Assembly: GCA_020638695.1 (NCBI GenBank)
Contig: JACKIB010000003.1
Span: 262,726 to 326,725 of the forward strand
Reading direction: 5' to 3'
DNA: 64,000 bases
Origin: Planctomycetota bacterium
Lineage (GTDB): Bacteria; Planctomycetota; UBA1135; UBA2386
Shown here: piece after piece, positions 1 through 10,007 of the stretch
How the letters are laid out: each line of letters begins with the position of its first letter
Position numbering within the stretch: position 1 is the stretch's first letter
Translations under genes and position numbers: made by a program
Notes under the pieces: model-generated
The model's input: the letters and a program-made list of their open reading frames with translations, nothing else
The model's database searches: none
What the model was told of the DNA's origin: nothing

Positions 1-935
1 ACGGTGCCGTCGGCGTAGCCGGTCGCGTCCGCCTGACGGTACCACGGGTAGGTGAAGCTGACGTTGAGGAAGCAGCCCTTGGCACCCATGTAGCTGAGGT
101 CGAGCGGCAGCTTGATGAACTGGTAGTAGTCCTTCGAGTAGCCGTAGAGCAGCGCGCACACCTGGTTGGCACCCGCGTTGTTCAGCGTCACGGTGAACTG
201 CGAGCCCTTGGTCGGCGTGCCCTTCGCACCGATCGTGCCGGTGCCGCAGCCCTGGCCGAACGGGGTGAACGAGCCGGTCGTCACCTCGGTGAAGTTGAAG
301 TTGAGGTAGCCGTAGAAGCCGTCGTAGTAGGCGTTGCCGCTGCCCCCGGTGCCCGGAATGCACGCACCGGTGAGTTCGCAGCTGACCACGACCGTGCCGC
401 TCACCGGGATCTCCAGTGAACCGCTGTCGGTGTTGTAGCCAGACGTGTAGTTCCAGCTCTTGGTCGTCGACGCAACCGAGAACTTCAGCGCCACCTTAGA
501 GGCGTCGTACACGTAGCCGTACGCGTACCAATCGATCTTCACCTTGGTCGGCGCCGCCGAACTCAGCGAGATCTGGAACTTCTGCGTCCCGGGATCACCC
601 TTCTTCGCGTCGGTGGTGTGCAGTGACTTGTGCTTCGAACCCTTCTGGGTCAGCGCTGACGCCATCAGCATGACGCGGTTGTAGGTGGGGCCCGACGGGA
701 CGCTGTACGGCGGGTAGACGTAGCTCGTCAGGTAGGTGTACGGCGCAGTCTCGTTGTAGTACAGCCGCGCGTACGTGGAGAACGGTGTGTTGGCCGGGTG
801 GTTTTGCACGACGCGGCTGTTGTCCGCCTTGTCGATGGCGATGCCTGCATCGTTGGTGGCCTGCACCGCGACCTTGAGCTGTGCGGCGGCGGGAATCGCG
901 AGTGCGGCGACGAAGAGAACGGGGAGCGAGCGCAT
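1..935 (-). CDS. Secreted protein of unknown function, C-terminus cut by the window edge
   Basis: An open frame runs leftward from ATG at 935 to the edge without a stop (311 codons seen). It begins MRSLPVLFVAALAIPAAAQ, a clear signal peptide with an AxA-Q cleavage site. The mature part is rich in Tyr, Thr, Gly and Asn, and has paired cysteines (SCELTGACIPG, GQGCGTG, NQVCALLYG, AKGCFLNVS). No enzyme motif is recognisable. Its composition and layout resemble the other secreted protein of this window (42986-44134), so both may belong to the lineage-specific exported proteins common in Planctomycetota; that is inference. A 12-bp perfect palindrome (GATGACGTCATC) lies at 984-995, about 50 nt upstream of the start. 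The function is unknown. Confidence 0.8.
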   Translation of the reverse strand, partial: MRSLPVLFVAALAIPAAAQLKVAVQATNDAGIAIDKADNSRVVQNHPANTPFSTYARLYYNETAPYTYLTSYVYPPYSVPSGPTYNRVMLMASALTQKGSKHKSLHTTDAKKGDPGTQKFQISLSSAAPTKVKIDWYAYGYVYDASKVALKFSVASTTKSWNYTSGYNTDSGSLEIPVSGTVVVSCELTGACIPGTGGSGNAYYDGFYGYLNFNFTEVTTGSFTPFGQGCGTGTIGAKGTPTKGSQFTVTLNNAGANQVCALLYGYSKDYYQFIKLPLDLSYMGAKGCFLNVSFTYPWYRQADATGYADGT

Positions 936-983
936 GAGGATTCGGGAAGTTGGAGGACGGGGGCTCACTGGAGGATAGCCACC

Positions 984-995
984 GATGACGTCATC
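984..995. promoter_or_regulatory. 12-bp palindrome upstream of the secreted-protein gene
   Basis: GATGACGTCATC reads the same on both strands and lies 49 nt before the start codon at 935 on the minus strand. It could be a dimeric regulator site. Only one copy was noticed, so this is weak. Confidence 0.2.
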
Positions 996-1056
996 CCGAA
1001 GCCCGGGAAGCCTCGCCCATTGCTCACCCACACGGGCGTGTGAGCTTCGCGCCGCC

Positions 1057-2178
1057 CTACTTCCGCTCCCCTCCGCTGGCCTTTGCGCCATTCGCTGCGG
1101 CTTCCTGCTTGCCGTCCCCCGCGGACTTCGCTCGCTTCGCCGCGTCCCGTACCTTCTTGGCGGCCAGGTACATCTTCATTCGGCCGAGGTAGTCCGGGTC
1201 CTGCCCCCTACCCATGTCCAACGCCTTCTGCTGGTACTGGATCGCTTCGTCGATCAACCCGTTGCGGAAGAATGCCAGGGCGATGGTATCCCACTCGTTC
1301 TCCGCGATCGACTGCGCCGTGAGCATGCGCCGCGCGCCGAGCAACGCCAGCGACGGGAACTTGCCGGCGTCGGGAGTCTCGACCATGAGGTACCACACGA
1401 AGTTGTTGAGGTTGGTCCCCAGCTGCTCTTTCTTGACCATCGCTTCGCCGAGCTTGCGCGCCTCGTCCGGGAGGCCGAGCAGGTCGTGCAACACGCGATA
1501 GCGGGTCTTCTGGAGTTCCTGATCGTCACCGAGCTTGGTCGCTGCCTTCTCGATCGCTTTCTTGGCGAACACGGCCAGACTGCGGCCGTTCTTCATGTCG
1601 CAGATCGCCGCGGCGAGCCGCCGCTGCGCGTCGCCGTCGTCGCCGAGGTCCTCGACGATGGTCTTGTTCATCAACACCGCCTCGCGCACCTTGCCGGCAC
1701 CTTCGAGCGCCCTGAGATAGGCGATGCGCAGATCGGCATCGGTGCGGCGATCGGGCACCATCGGCATCAGGGCCATCATCGCCATGCGGTACTCGTTCGG
1801 TTCCGGGTCGTGGAACAGCGCCTGATCGACGAACGCGACCATCGCCTTGGGCGACTTCGACAGCGCTCCGGTTGCCGTGGTCGCCGTCTTGCGCGACGCG
1901 GTGCGGTCCTTGCGGAACACGAGGTGGGTCAAGTACTCGAGCGCGTAGCCCCGGTGATCCTGCGGCGCACTCTCGATCAACGACTTGGCCCGCGCGAACA
2001 AGGTCGACGTGTCCTTCTTGATCCAGGCGCGGGCGACGTCGGCCGGCAACTTGAGTCCGGAGATCGGCGTCGCGCCGGAGCTACCGACGACAAACTCCTC
2101 CACGATCTCGACCTCCTGGGCCGAGACGATCGGGGCGAGGAGGGAACAGACGAGCAGCAGTGCTGGGGTGTGGTTCAT
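1057..2178 (-). CDS. Exported TPR-like repeat protein
   Basis: The start is taken at ATG 2178 because MNHTPALLLVCSLLAPIVSAQ is a good signal peptide; the open frame extends further upstream to 2388 but that part is low-complexity and unlike protein. The mature chain (about 350 residues) is helical, with repeated tetratricopeptide-like units such as NEWDTIALAFFRNGLIDEAI followed by QYQQKALDMG, and others with the A-x-x-x-G pattern. The C-terminus is basic and Ala-rich (AKRAKSAGDGKQEAAANGAK). TPR proteins act as scaffolds for protein contacts; the partner is not visible. It stands alone, transcribed leftward toward the preceding secreted-protein gene, about 120 nt from that gene's start codon. 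Confidence 0.75.
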   Translation of the reverse strand: MNHTPALLLVCSLLAPIVSAQEVEIVEEFVVGSSGATPISGLKLPADVARAWIKKDTSTLFARAKSLIESAPQDHRGYALEYLTHLVFRKDRTASRKTATTATGALSKSPKAMVAFVDQALFHDPEPNEYRMAMMALMPMVPDRRTDADLRIAYLRALEGAGKVREAVLMNKTIVEDLGDDGDAQRRLAAAICDMKNGRSLAVFAKKAIEKAATKLGDDQELQKTRYRVLHDLLGLPDEARKLGEAMVKKEQLGTNLNNFVWYLMVETPDAGKFPSLALLGARRMLTAQSIAENEWDTIALAFFRNGLIDEAIQYQQKALDMGRGQDPDYLGRMKMYLAAKKVRDAAKRAKSAGDGKQEAAANGAKASGGERK

Positions 2179-2494
2179 GACTCGGCTCGTGGGCGCGCGG
2201 CACCGCTCGGTAGTCCGCGACGCGAGTGTAACGGGGTCGGTGCATCGTGAGTTCGGTGCCACCGCGACCGCGGCTCGATCCGCCGTGCCTACCACAGCGC
2301 GGACCGCATGGTTTCGCTTGGACAAACCGAACAGGTCGAGTCCGCGGCACGGCCGATAACACCGGGGACCGACGGCCGGCCGGGGCACCGCTCAGGGGAA
2401 CCCGACGCCTCGATTTCGGCGAGCATCTTCGATGTGAGTTCGTAAGTCATTTTTTCGAAGGTGTTTACATCAACTTGAAGACATGGGCCCACGC
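2179..2494. other. Intergenic region with no gene recognised
   Basis: This is the divergent spacer between the exported TPR protein and the ArsR-methyltransferase gene. The right-hand 100 bases are clearly more AT-rich than the surroundings. The overlapping reading frames in it have no recognisable protein features. Confidence 0.5.
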
Positions 2495-2524
2495 TTGACC
2501 ACGATATCATTATGTGGTGATATC
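2495..2524 (+). promoter_or_regulatory. Promoter overlapped by a perfect inverted repeat: candidate operator of the ArsR-type regulator
   Basis: GATATCA (2503-2509) and TGATATC (2518-2524) form a perfect 7-bp inverted repeat with an 8-nt centre. It is overlapped by a possible promoter: TTGACC (2495-2500), 17 nt, then TGATAT (2518-2523). The ATG follows at 2536 with no Shine-Dalgarno sequence, so the mRNA may be leaderless. Position over the -10 box suits repression by the gene product itself. The regulator assignment is inference. Confidence 0.55.
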
Positions 2525-2535
2525 TAGATCCCCGC

Positions 2536-3545
2536 ATGACCGACCTCCTCCACCTCCAGACCACGCTGAAGCTGCTGTCGGACCCCACCCGGCTGCGGCT
2601 GTTGGCCCTGCTGTCGATCGAGGAGCTGGCAGTGCAGGAACTGGTGGCGATCACGGGACTGGCGCAGAGCCGAGTCAGCAACCACCTCGCGCTGCTGAAG
2701 CGAGCCGAGTTGGTGCTCGATCGCCGCGAAGGATCGTGGGCGTTCTATCGGTTGGCGCCCCCGGCGACCGGGGGTGCGCTCACGCCAGAACTGTTCGAAG
2801 CGACCATCCGTCCCTTCCTCGACAGCGAGCCGGGGCGCCGTGACCACAAGGCACTCGACGCGGTACGGGAACAGCGCCGTGAGCGCAGCCGGGTCACCCA
2901 CGACGCACTCGCCCACCGCTGGGCCGACGTCGGCCAAGAGTTCCGCAACGGCAACCTACGCGCCGAAGCCTGCGCCGCGTTGCTGCCGCACGGCATGACC
3001 GTCGCCGACCTCGGTTGCGGTGCGGGATACCTCACCGCCTACCTGGCGCGCCGCGGCATGCGCGTGATCGCGGTCGACCACTCGGAGCGGATGCTCGACG
3101 CCGCGCGCCAGCGGCTCGCCGACTCCGGCGCGGAGCTGCGGCTCGGGGAACTCGAACAACTGCCACTGCGCGACGGTGAAGTCGACGCCGCGTTCGCCAA
3201 CCTGGCGTGGCATCACGTGGCCGACATGGACCGCGCAGCCGACGAGATGCTGCGGGTACTGCGTCCGGGCGGCTCGGCGGTGATCACCGAGTTGCTGCCG
3301 CACGACGAGGATTGGATGCGCGAGGCGATGGGTGACTACCGCCTCGGCCTGCGCCCCGGCGACGTGATGGGTGCGCTGGCCCGCGCCGGTTTCACCGACC
3401 TCGCGATCGAAGAACTCGAAGCCCAGTACATGGTGCACAGCCCACGGGGCGAGGACGCGGCGCTGCCGATGTTCCTGGTCCGCGGGCGACGCCCCGACCT
3501 TTCGTTTTCCATTTCCCCACAACCCGACCCCCAAGAGGAGCCGCG

Positions 3546-3549
<4 letters not shown>
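2536..3549 (+). CDS. ArsR-family regulator fused to a SAM-methyltransferase domain (SahR-like)
   Basis: Residues about 5-85 form a winged-helix ArsR domain (LLSDPTRLRLLALL, then the recognition-helix region QSRVSNHLALLKRAELV). From about residue 150 there is a class I methyltransferase fold with motif I VADLGCGAGYL and a second acidic motif VIAVDHSERML. It directly precedes ahcY, with ATGA overlap at 3546-3549, so the two are translationally coupled. In Proteobacteria SahR has this same architecture: it senses S-adenosylhomocysteine and represses ahcY and methionine-cycle genes. Context and domain order therefore point to an SAH-sensing repressor, but a true methyltransferase is not excluded. 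The inverted repeat at 2503-2524 is the likely operator. Confidence 0.85.
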
Positions 3550-5015
<1,466 letters not shown>

Positions 5016-5022
5016 GCCGACC

Positions 5023-6171
5023 ATGCGCAACTTCCTCAGCGTCGCGGTGCTCGTCGCCGCTCCGGCACTCGCCCCGGCTCAGGCCGGCGGCGACAAGCCG
5101 GGCGGGATCCCGGCAGACACGCAGATCCAGTCGACCAAGTCGGGTCTGAAGTACTCGATCCTCGTGGCCGGCAAACCGGGCACCAACCCCAAGCGGGGTG
5201 ACAAGGTCAAGGTGCACTACACCGGCTGGCTCCTCGACGGCACCAAGTTCGACTCATCGCGCGACCGCGGCGAGCCGTTCGAATTCGAAATCGGCGGCCG
5301 CGTGATCGGCGGCTGGAACGAAGGCTTGACGCTGATGACCGTCGGGTCGCGGCACAAGTTCACCATCCCCCACGAACTCGGCTACGGCCAGCGTGGCAAG
5401 GGGAAGATCCCTCCGGGGGCGACCCTGGTGTTCGACATCGAGCTACTCTCGGTCGCGCGCATGCCCGAGTTCCGCAAGGCGAACCCGAAGTTGCAGAAGA
5501 CCACCGACTCGGGCCTGAAGTACGAGCCCATCACCGCGGGCTCCGGGAAACCGCTGACCAAGGACCAGGCGTTCAAGATGGCCTACGCACTGTGGACGGT
5601 GGACGGGCGGTTGCTCGATAGCAGTGAGAAGCAGGGCCAGCCGATCGCCGGTCGGATCGCCGACATGCGCCTGCCGTTCCTCAAGGAGGCGCCGCTGCTG
5701 CTTTGTCGCGGGGCCCGGTTCCGCTTCGAGGTGCCGCGCAAGATCGGCATCCGGATGGACTCGGTCTGGGAGCTGGAGATGCTGGAGATCCTGGATCCGC
5801 TGCCGGTGCCGAAGTTCGCCCTCTCGGCGCCCGAGAAGCAGAAGAAGACCGAGAGCACACTGCTCTACGAGGTGATCCAGGAGGGAACTGGCAAGACTCC
5901 CAAGGTCACCGACAAGGTGCTGGTGCACTACGCCGGCTGGCTGACCAACGGCACGCTGTTCGACTCCTCGTTCCAGCGCGGCGAACCGACCGAACTCGGC
6001 CTGAACCAGGTGATCCCGGGCTGGCGCGAGGGCCTCATGCTGATGAAGGAAGGAGCGGTGTACAAGTTCACCATTCCACCCGACCTGGCATACGGCGCCG
6101 GTGGAGCACCCCCGACCATCGGTCCGAACGCGACCCTGGTGTTCCACCTCGAGCTGAAGAAGGTGAAGTAG
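5023..6171 (+). CDS. Exported FKBP-type peptidyl-prolyl isomerase with three FKBP-like domains
   Basis: A signal peptide (MRNFLSVAVLVAAPALAPAQ) sends this 382-residue protein out of the cytoplasm. Residues about 55-142 form a standard FKBP domain (VKVHYTGWLLDGTKFDSS, VIGGWNEGL, PPGATLVFDIELL) and residues about 295-382 form another (VLVHYAGWLTNGTLFDSS, VIPGWREGL). The middle part (about 150-265) keeps the spacing but has lost most of the active-site pattern, for example YALWTVDGRLLDSS in place of VHYxGxLxDGxxFDSS. It likely catalyses cis-trans isomerisation at prolines and assists folding in the periplasm. It starts 8 nt after ahcY and may be cotranscribed, although the functions are unrelated. 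Confidence 0.92.
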   Translation: MRNFLSVAVLVAAPALAPAQAGGDKPGGIPADTQIQSTKSGLKYSILVAGKPGTNPKRGDKVKVHYTGWLLDGTKFDSSRDRGEPFEFEIGGRVIGGWNEGLTLMTVGSRHKFTIPHELGYGQRGKGKIPPGATLVFDIELLSVARMPEFRKANPKLQKTTDSGLKYEPITAGSGKPLTKDQAFKMAYALWTVDGRLLDSSEKQGQPIAGRIADMRLPFLKEAPLLLCRGARFRFEVPRKIGIRMDSVWELEMLEILDPLPVPKFALSAPEKQKKTESTLLYEVIQEGTGKTPKVTDKVLVHYAGWLTNGTLFDSSFQRGEPTELGLNQVIPGWREGLMLMKEGAVYKFTIPPDLAYGAGGAPPTIGPNATLVFHLELKKVK

Positions 6172-6262
6172 CGAGCTGCGCCGCTCGGCTGCTCAGCGGC
6201 GTGATTGGAGGGTGGCTCCTGGGCTCCGGGTTTCGGGGCCTGGGAGCCTGGCTCGTGAGTTC

Positions 6263-6286
6263 GTGGGCTCGTGGGCTCGTGGGCTC
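6263..6286. repeat. Three perfect tandem copies of GTGGGCTC
   Basis: The 8-bp unit repeats at 6263-6270, 6271-6278 and 6279-6286. It directly abuts the left end of the RAYT element, so slippage or element movement may have produced it. Confidence 0.7.
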
Positions 6287-6315
6287 GCTCAGCCTCAACC
6301 TCTGAACCGCGAGGG

Positions 6316-6392
6316 CTCCCCTCACGACCCCGTCGGCTTCGGCCCAAGGCAAGTTGCGACCGAAGCCGATGCCGACGGGGCCGCGAGGGGAG
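6316..6392. repeat. Left REP-like palindrome
   Basis: The arm at 6316-6342 (CTCCCCTCACGACCCCGTCG...) pairs with the arm at 6360-6392, with two mismatches and a 6-nt insertion in the right arm; the loop is 17 nt. The right arm shares CCGATGCCGACGG and GGGGC-GCG with the right-hand palindrome at 7416-7510, which marks the two as relatives. Confidence 0.8.
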
Positions 6393-6440
6393 TGGAGAGC
6401 GTCCGGGTGTGGGAGTGTGCCCAGATGCGCGGGTGCGACG

Positions 6441-7118
6441 TCAGCCCGGAACCTCGTGGTGGCTGATCAATCCGTGCCTTCGCCAGCCGACATTGAGAAG
6501 CCAGTTGCGGGCCCGTGCGACCGGTCTGGCTGGACCTGAGGGCAGATTGCCTGTCAGCGTCTCGCGCCAGCCGTCGAACCACCATCCTGAAGCGAACCAG
6601 TCGATCTCCCGCGCCAAACGCACACCGTGGCGCCGGGCGTTGTTCAGCACGTAGGCCAGCGCATGCCGCACTTCGCGCGGAGTGCGCAGGATGCGGTCGT
6701 GGTAGCGGTCAGCGAACACCTTGCCGGCGCGACGCCAAAGCCGGTTCAAGGCCCGCGCAACGCGAACCAACAGTCCTTGCATGCCTCGCGACAGGCACAC
6801 GCGGTTCGTCGCCTCCACGATCATGTGCAGGTGGTTACCCTGCACGGAGTAGTGCACGAGGCGAAAGCCGTTGCGGTCGCAGCCCATCGCGAACGCCGTG
6901 CAAAGCACCCCGTGCACACCCTGGCTGCGCAACGAAGGAAGCCCCCGCATCAAACGTGTAGTCACGTGAACCGGAAAGCGTGCAGCAAACGTCGCGCGAC
7001 GACGATGCGACACGCCAGCCTTGTCGCCCCTCGGCTTCGGCCCCGCCCCTTTGCGCCGGCCACCCCAGTTCATTCGAGGAAATGGTAGCAGGCCCGTGCG
7101 CTCTTTCGATCGCTTCAT
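6441..7118 (-). CDS. REP-associated tyrosine transposase (IS200/Y1-like HUH family)
   Basis: The start is ATG 7118 (225 residues), preceded by a GGGCGGGG ribosome site and a good promoter at 7148-7175. Residues 91-99 contain the HUH metal site (SVQGNHLHM; His96 and His98), and Tyr139 in VFADRYHDR is the candidate nucleophile. The length and the absence of terminal IS200 ends fit the RAYT group, which are domesticated single-strand transposases that work on REP palindromes rather than on an insertion sequence of their own. N-terminal basic residues (GGRRKGAGPKPRG) are typical of the group. The reading frame is intact. Confidence 0.88.
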   Translation of the reverse strand: MKRSKERTGLLPFPRMNWGGRRKGAGPKPRGDKAGVSHRRRATFAARFPVHVTTRLMRGLPSLRSQGVHGVLCTAFAMGCDRNGFRLVHYSVQGNHLHMIVEATNRVCLSRGMQGLLVRVARALNRLWRRAGKVFADRYHDRILRTPREVRHALAYVLNNARRHGVRLAREIDWFASGWWFDGWRETLTGNLPSGPARPVARARNWLLNVGWRRHGLISHHEVPG

Positions 7119-7147
7119 CGATATCACCCCGCCCTTGTCGAAGCGCA

Positions 7148-7175
7148 ATAGTACGGCACATGCAACCAATGTCAA
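7148..7175 (-). promoter_or_regulatory. Promoter of the RAYT gene
   Basis: On the minus strand TTGACA (7175-7170) is followed by 16 nt and TACTAT (7153-7148), about 30 nt before the ATG at 7118. It is the closest match to the sigma-70 consensus noticed in this window. Confidence 0.6.
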
Positions 7176-7415
7176 CCGGCAACTACTTGTTTTCACATAT
7201 GTTCGGGCACGGCCCCACAAACCCAGCCGCGACCCGACGGATCCGCGACCTGATCGCCACGCCATCCAAGTCGCACACACGATTCCCCCCACATCTTGTT
7301 CGGGCACTGTTCCCCAGACCCCGGCCACCCGATCACGAATCCACGTTTCCACACCCATCTCGCCACGACCGAACCAGATCACCAACCCGCCACCTCCCCA
7401 CCCCAGACCCCACCC

Positions 7416-7510
7416 GCTCTCCCGCGGCCCCGTCGCCGTCGGCATCGGTCGCTCTAGCCGAGCGAAGCGAGCCTGGACCGATGCCGACGGCGACGGGGCT
7501 GCGGGAGAGC
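7416..7510. repeat. Right REP-like palindrome, 35-bp arms
   Basis: The arm at 7416-7450 (GCTCTCCCGCGGCCCCGTCG...) is the reverse complement of 7476-7510 with a single mismatch. The 25-nt loop (7451-7475) contains a smaller GCTC/GAGC pairing. It is a strong cruciform or RNA hairpin sequence. Confidence 0.88.
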
Positions 7511-7585
7511 CCTGCGGCTTCAGAGCTCGAGGTTGAGGGAGCGCACGCGTCCAGGTGCCAGGCGCCAGGCGCCCCACGACCCCAC

Positions 7586-8716
7586 CTACCGCCGCATCTG
7601 CACGAACGCCACGATCCCGCCGACGATCACCACCCACATCAACACGAACAGCGTGATCTTGACCCAGCTGTACGGCCGATCCCCCTGCACCTCCCCGGTA
7701 GCCGCGTTCACCACCACCTGGTACGCCTTCCCCCGGAACCGGTACGCCAACATCCACACCGGCAGCAGCAGGTGCTTGTAGGTCATGTCACCGTACTCCG
7801 TGTCGATCGCGTGGACCCGCTGCTCGTCACCACCGATGCGCTGGCACACGTCACGGTGCAACGCCGCGGCGATCTCCTGCTTGGCTTGCTTCAGTCCGTC
7901 GGCCAGCGACACCTCGTAGGTGCGCGCGAAAAACCCGGCGAGCACCGCCTGGGTGAACGGAATGCAGTCGTGCAGCGGCCACGGGGTCAGCGCGTTCACT
8001 CGCTTCAGCGGCAGCCCCTTGCCGGCGACCACCAACACGTCGTCAAAGAAGCGGTCGAACGCACCCGACACCGGATACCAGCGCGTGCGCCGCTGGCGGA
8101 CCTCGCGATCCCCCTGCCGCACGGTGATCCAGTAGTGCTCCCCACGCTCGCCGCGATAGCGGTTGAAGGTCTCCGCGTCGTAGGTCCAGTACGGCATGTA
8201 GACCCCGGCGAACTTGCCCCGCACTCCCCGCTCCTGGAACTCGTTCGGCGCGAACCAGCGCGACTTGACCCAGGCGCGCAACCGCTCGTCGGCGGCATCG
8301 CGCGGGATGCGGAACGGCAGTACCCCGTCGACTGGCAGCCGATCCGCCGCATCGTGAACCTCATCGAGCTGGATCGGCGTGCCGCAGTACGGACAGTCCT
8401 GGCTGGTCAACGGACCGTGGAACTGGACCGTGGCGCCGCAGTCGCGGCAGGCGACCTCGCGAACACCCGCCATCGTGCCGCGGCCGTGCGCACGTTCCTC
8501 GGCCTGCGCCTCCAACGCCGCGCGTAGATCGCGCTCGGTGACCGCGGCCCCGGCGGCGTGCTCGATGCTCTGCCGGTGACCACAGTACGGACAGCGCAGC
8601 GACTGCACATCGATCGCGAACTCCAGGTCGGCGCCGCACGAGTCGCACGGGAACACGCGAAGTCGCCCCGCTTCGACCTCGGGAGGGCTCGGATCGGGTA
8701 CGTCGGGTTCGGTCAT
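7586..8716 (-). CDS. Zinc-ribbon membrane protein, YdjG-like
   Basis: Two CxxC...CxxC zinc ribbons are visible: CDSCGAD with RCPYCGH (residues about 24-45) and CRDCGAT with DCPYCGT (about 90-113). A central soluble region follows (VYMPYWTYDAETFNRYRGER and so on) and one C-terminal membrane helix (LFVLMWVVIVGGIVAF). The protein is the usual partner of the SPFH/GYF protein encoded just upstream; the same pairing occurs in the ydj operon of Bacillus next to a PspA homologue, which suggests a role in membrane stress or membrane organisation. No PspA-like gene is present here. The biochemical function is unknown. Confidence 0.8.
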   Translation of the reverse strand: MTEPDVPDPSPPEVEAGRLRVFPCDSCGADLEFAIDVQSLRCPYCGHRQSIEHAAGAAVTERDLRAALEAQAEERAHGRGTMAGVREVACRDCGATVQFHGPLTSQDCPYCGTPIQLDEVHDAADRLPVDGVLPFRIPRDAADERLRAWVKSRWFAPNEFQERGVRGKFAGVYMPYWTYDAETFNRYRGERGEHYWITVRQGDREVRQRRTRWYPVSGAFDRFFDDVLVVAGKGLPLKRVNALTPWPLHDCIPFTQAVLAGFFARTYEVSLADGLKQAKQEIAAALHRDVCQRIGGDEQRVHAIDTEYGDMTYKHLLLPVWMLAYRFRGKAYQVVVNAATGEVQGDRPYSWVKITLFVLMWVVIVGGIVAFVQMRR

Positions 8717-8807
8717 CGAGCGGGCGGGTGTTCACGGGACCGGGCGCACGGTCGACCCGAACCACGCAGCGCAGCCGCGGGTCGACCACACGTGACTCGC
8801 ACCGGGA

Positions 8808-9914
8808 CTACGAACCCGGGGGCGGCGGCGGGGGCGGTGGCGGACCGAACGCCGCAGCCAACTGCGGCACCTGCCCGGCCGGCATCCACCCGCTCATTCC
8901 GGCACACCACACCAAGGTCGCCGCGCTGACCTGGCCGGACGCGATCGCCGCTTGCAGGTCCCCGGCCGACATCGGTCCACTCGACTGCCCGGCATTGGCG
9001 ACGTACCACTGCGCCGCGGTCGGCAACGGCGGTGGGCCGCCTGCCGCCATCCCCGGCCGCCCGTAGCCCTGCGCCATCTGGTTGGCCATCGCGAAACCCA
9101 GCCCCATGCCAATGCCCTCACCCGCGCCGCCGGCGGGGTTGTTGGCGGCCGCGGTCATCGCCTCCGCCATCTGGAACTGTTGGTAGCGGCCGAGGTCGCC
9201 GATCACGTTCATCGAGGTGCGCCGGTCGAGCGCCTTCTCCACCTCTTCGGGTAGCGAGACGTTGACCACGAACAACTGCGGCACCGCGAGCCCGTACTCG
9301 TCGTCGATCTTCTCGCAGACATCACGCCGCAACAGCTCGGCGATCTTTTGGTAGTTGCTCGCCAGATCCAGGGCCGCGATCTTCGAGCCCGCCAGCACGT
9401 CGGCCAGCGCTTGGCCGATCACCCCGCGCATCAGCGTTTCGAGCTCGTCGGTGGCGAAGATCCCATCGGTGCCGACCAATTCGGAAATCAGCGCCTTGGG
9501 GTCGATGGCCCGCAGCGTGTAGGTGCCGAACGCGCGCAGCCGAATCGGACCGAATTCCGGATCCCGCATCATCACCGGACTCGGCGTACCCCACTTGAGG
9601 TCGGTGATGACGCGGGTGCTGACGAAGTAGACCTCGGCCTTGAACGGGCTGTCGAAGCCGTACTTCCACCCCTGCAGCGTGCTGAGGATCGGCAGGTTGC
9701 GCGTCTCGAGGGTGTGCGTGCCCTGTTCGAACACGTCGGCGAGCTTGCCCTCGTGGACGAACACCGCGACCTGACCGGGCCGCACGATCAACTGCGCGCC
9801 GTTCTTGATCTGGTTGTGATAGCGAGGGAAACGCCAGACGAGGGTGTGCTGGGTGTCATCGAGCCACTCGATGATGTCGACGAACTCAGCCTTCAGCTTG
9901 GAGAACAGGCCCAT
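8808..9914 (-). CDS. SPFH-domain protein with C-terminal GYF_2 domain (YdjI-like)
   Basis: The start is ATG 9914 (MGLFSKLKAEFVDIIEWLDD), giving 368 residues; the open frame upstream to 10439 is antisense to the next gene. Residues about 20-235 form an SPFH/virion-core-like domain (WRFPRYHNQIKNGAQLIV, FGTYTLRAIDPKALISEL). A Gly/Met-rich linker (GMGLGFAMANQMAQGYG) leads to a GYF_2 domain (QWYVANAGQSSGPMSAGDL, GWMPAGQVPQLA) and a tail of nine consecutive prolines. SPFH proteins form membrane-associated rings or scaffolds; GYF_2 and the poly-Pro tail suggest protein-protein contacts. It precedes the zinc-ribbon gene with a 91-nt gap and is probably in one operon with it. Confidence 0.85.
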   Translation of the reverse strand: MGLFSKLKAEFVDIIEWLDDTQHTLVWRFPRYHNQIKNGAQLIVRPGQVAVFVHEGKLADVFEQGTHTLETRNLPILSTLQGWKYGFDSPFKAEVYFVSTRVITDLKWGTPSPVMMRDPEFGPIRLRAFGTYTLRAIDPKALISELVGTDGIFATDELETLMRGVIGQALADVLAGSKIAALDLASNYQKIAELLRRDVCEKIDDEYGLAVPQLFVVNVSLPEEVEKALDRRTSMNVIGDLGRYQQFQMAEAMTAAANNPAGGAGEGIGMGLGFAMANQMAQGYGRPGMAAGGPPPLPTAAQWYVANAGQSSGPMSAGDLQAAIASGQVSAATLVWCAGMSGWMPAGQVPQLAAAFGPPPPPPPPPGS

Positions 9915-9994
9915 GGGGTCAGCTTCCCCCGGGTGCTCCGAGTGGGTCAAGTCAGGCGCGGCGGAAAACACCGCCGAGCCCGCGATCGGTCGGC

Positions 9995-10000
9995 TACAGT
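9995..10000 (+). promoter_or_regulatory. TACAGT box 7 nt before a start codon (leaderless -10)
   Basis: TACAGT is followed by 7 nt and the ATG at 10008. There is no ribosome site between, so transcription would begin at or next to the start codon. It is one of a recurrent set in this window. Confidence 0.4.
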
Positions 10001-10007
10001 CCGCGCG

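Larger units (their letters stand above)
6286..7543. mobile_element. RAYT transposase unit with inverted REP-like ends
   Basis: A REP-associated tyrosine transposase gene (6441-7118) is enclosed by two related palindromes in opposite orientation. The conserved outer border reads CGCTC...CCTCAACC at 6286-6300 on the left, and its inverse GGTTGAGGGAGCG at 7531-7543 on the right. Both are followed inward by a CTTCAGAG/CTCTGAA-like segment and then the palindrome. Such gene-plus-flanking-REP units (REPtrons) are known for RAYT enzymes, which act on REP palindromes as single strands. The element boundaries are inferred from the matching borders. Confidence 0.65.

Noticed and set aside
985..2250. 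A 421-codon open frame on the plus strand
   Set aside because: It is antisense to the TPR protein, is His/Arg-rich without motifs, and is the usual effect of high GC in the third codon position. Similar long antisense frames across the window were left out for the same reason.
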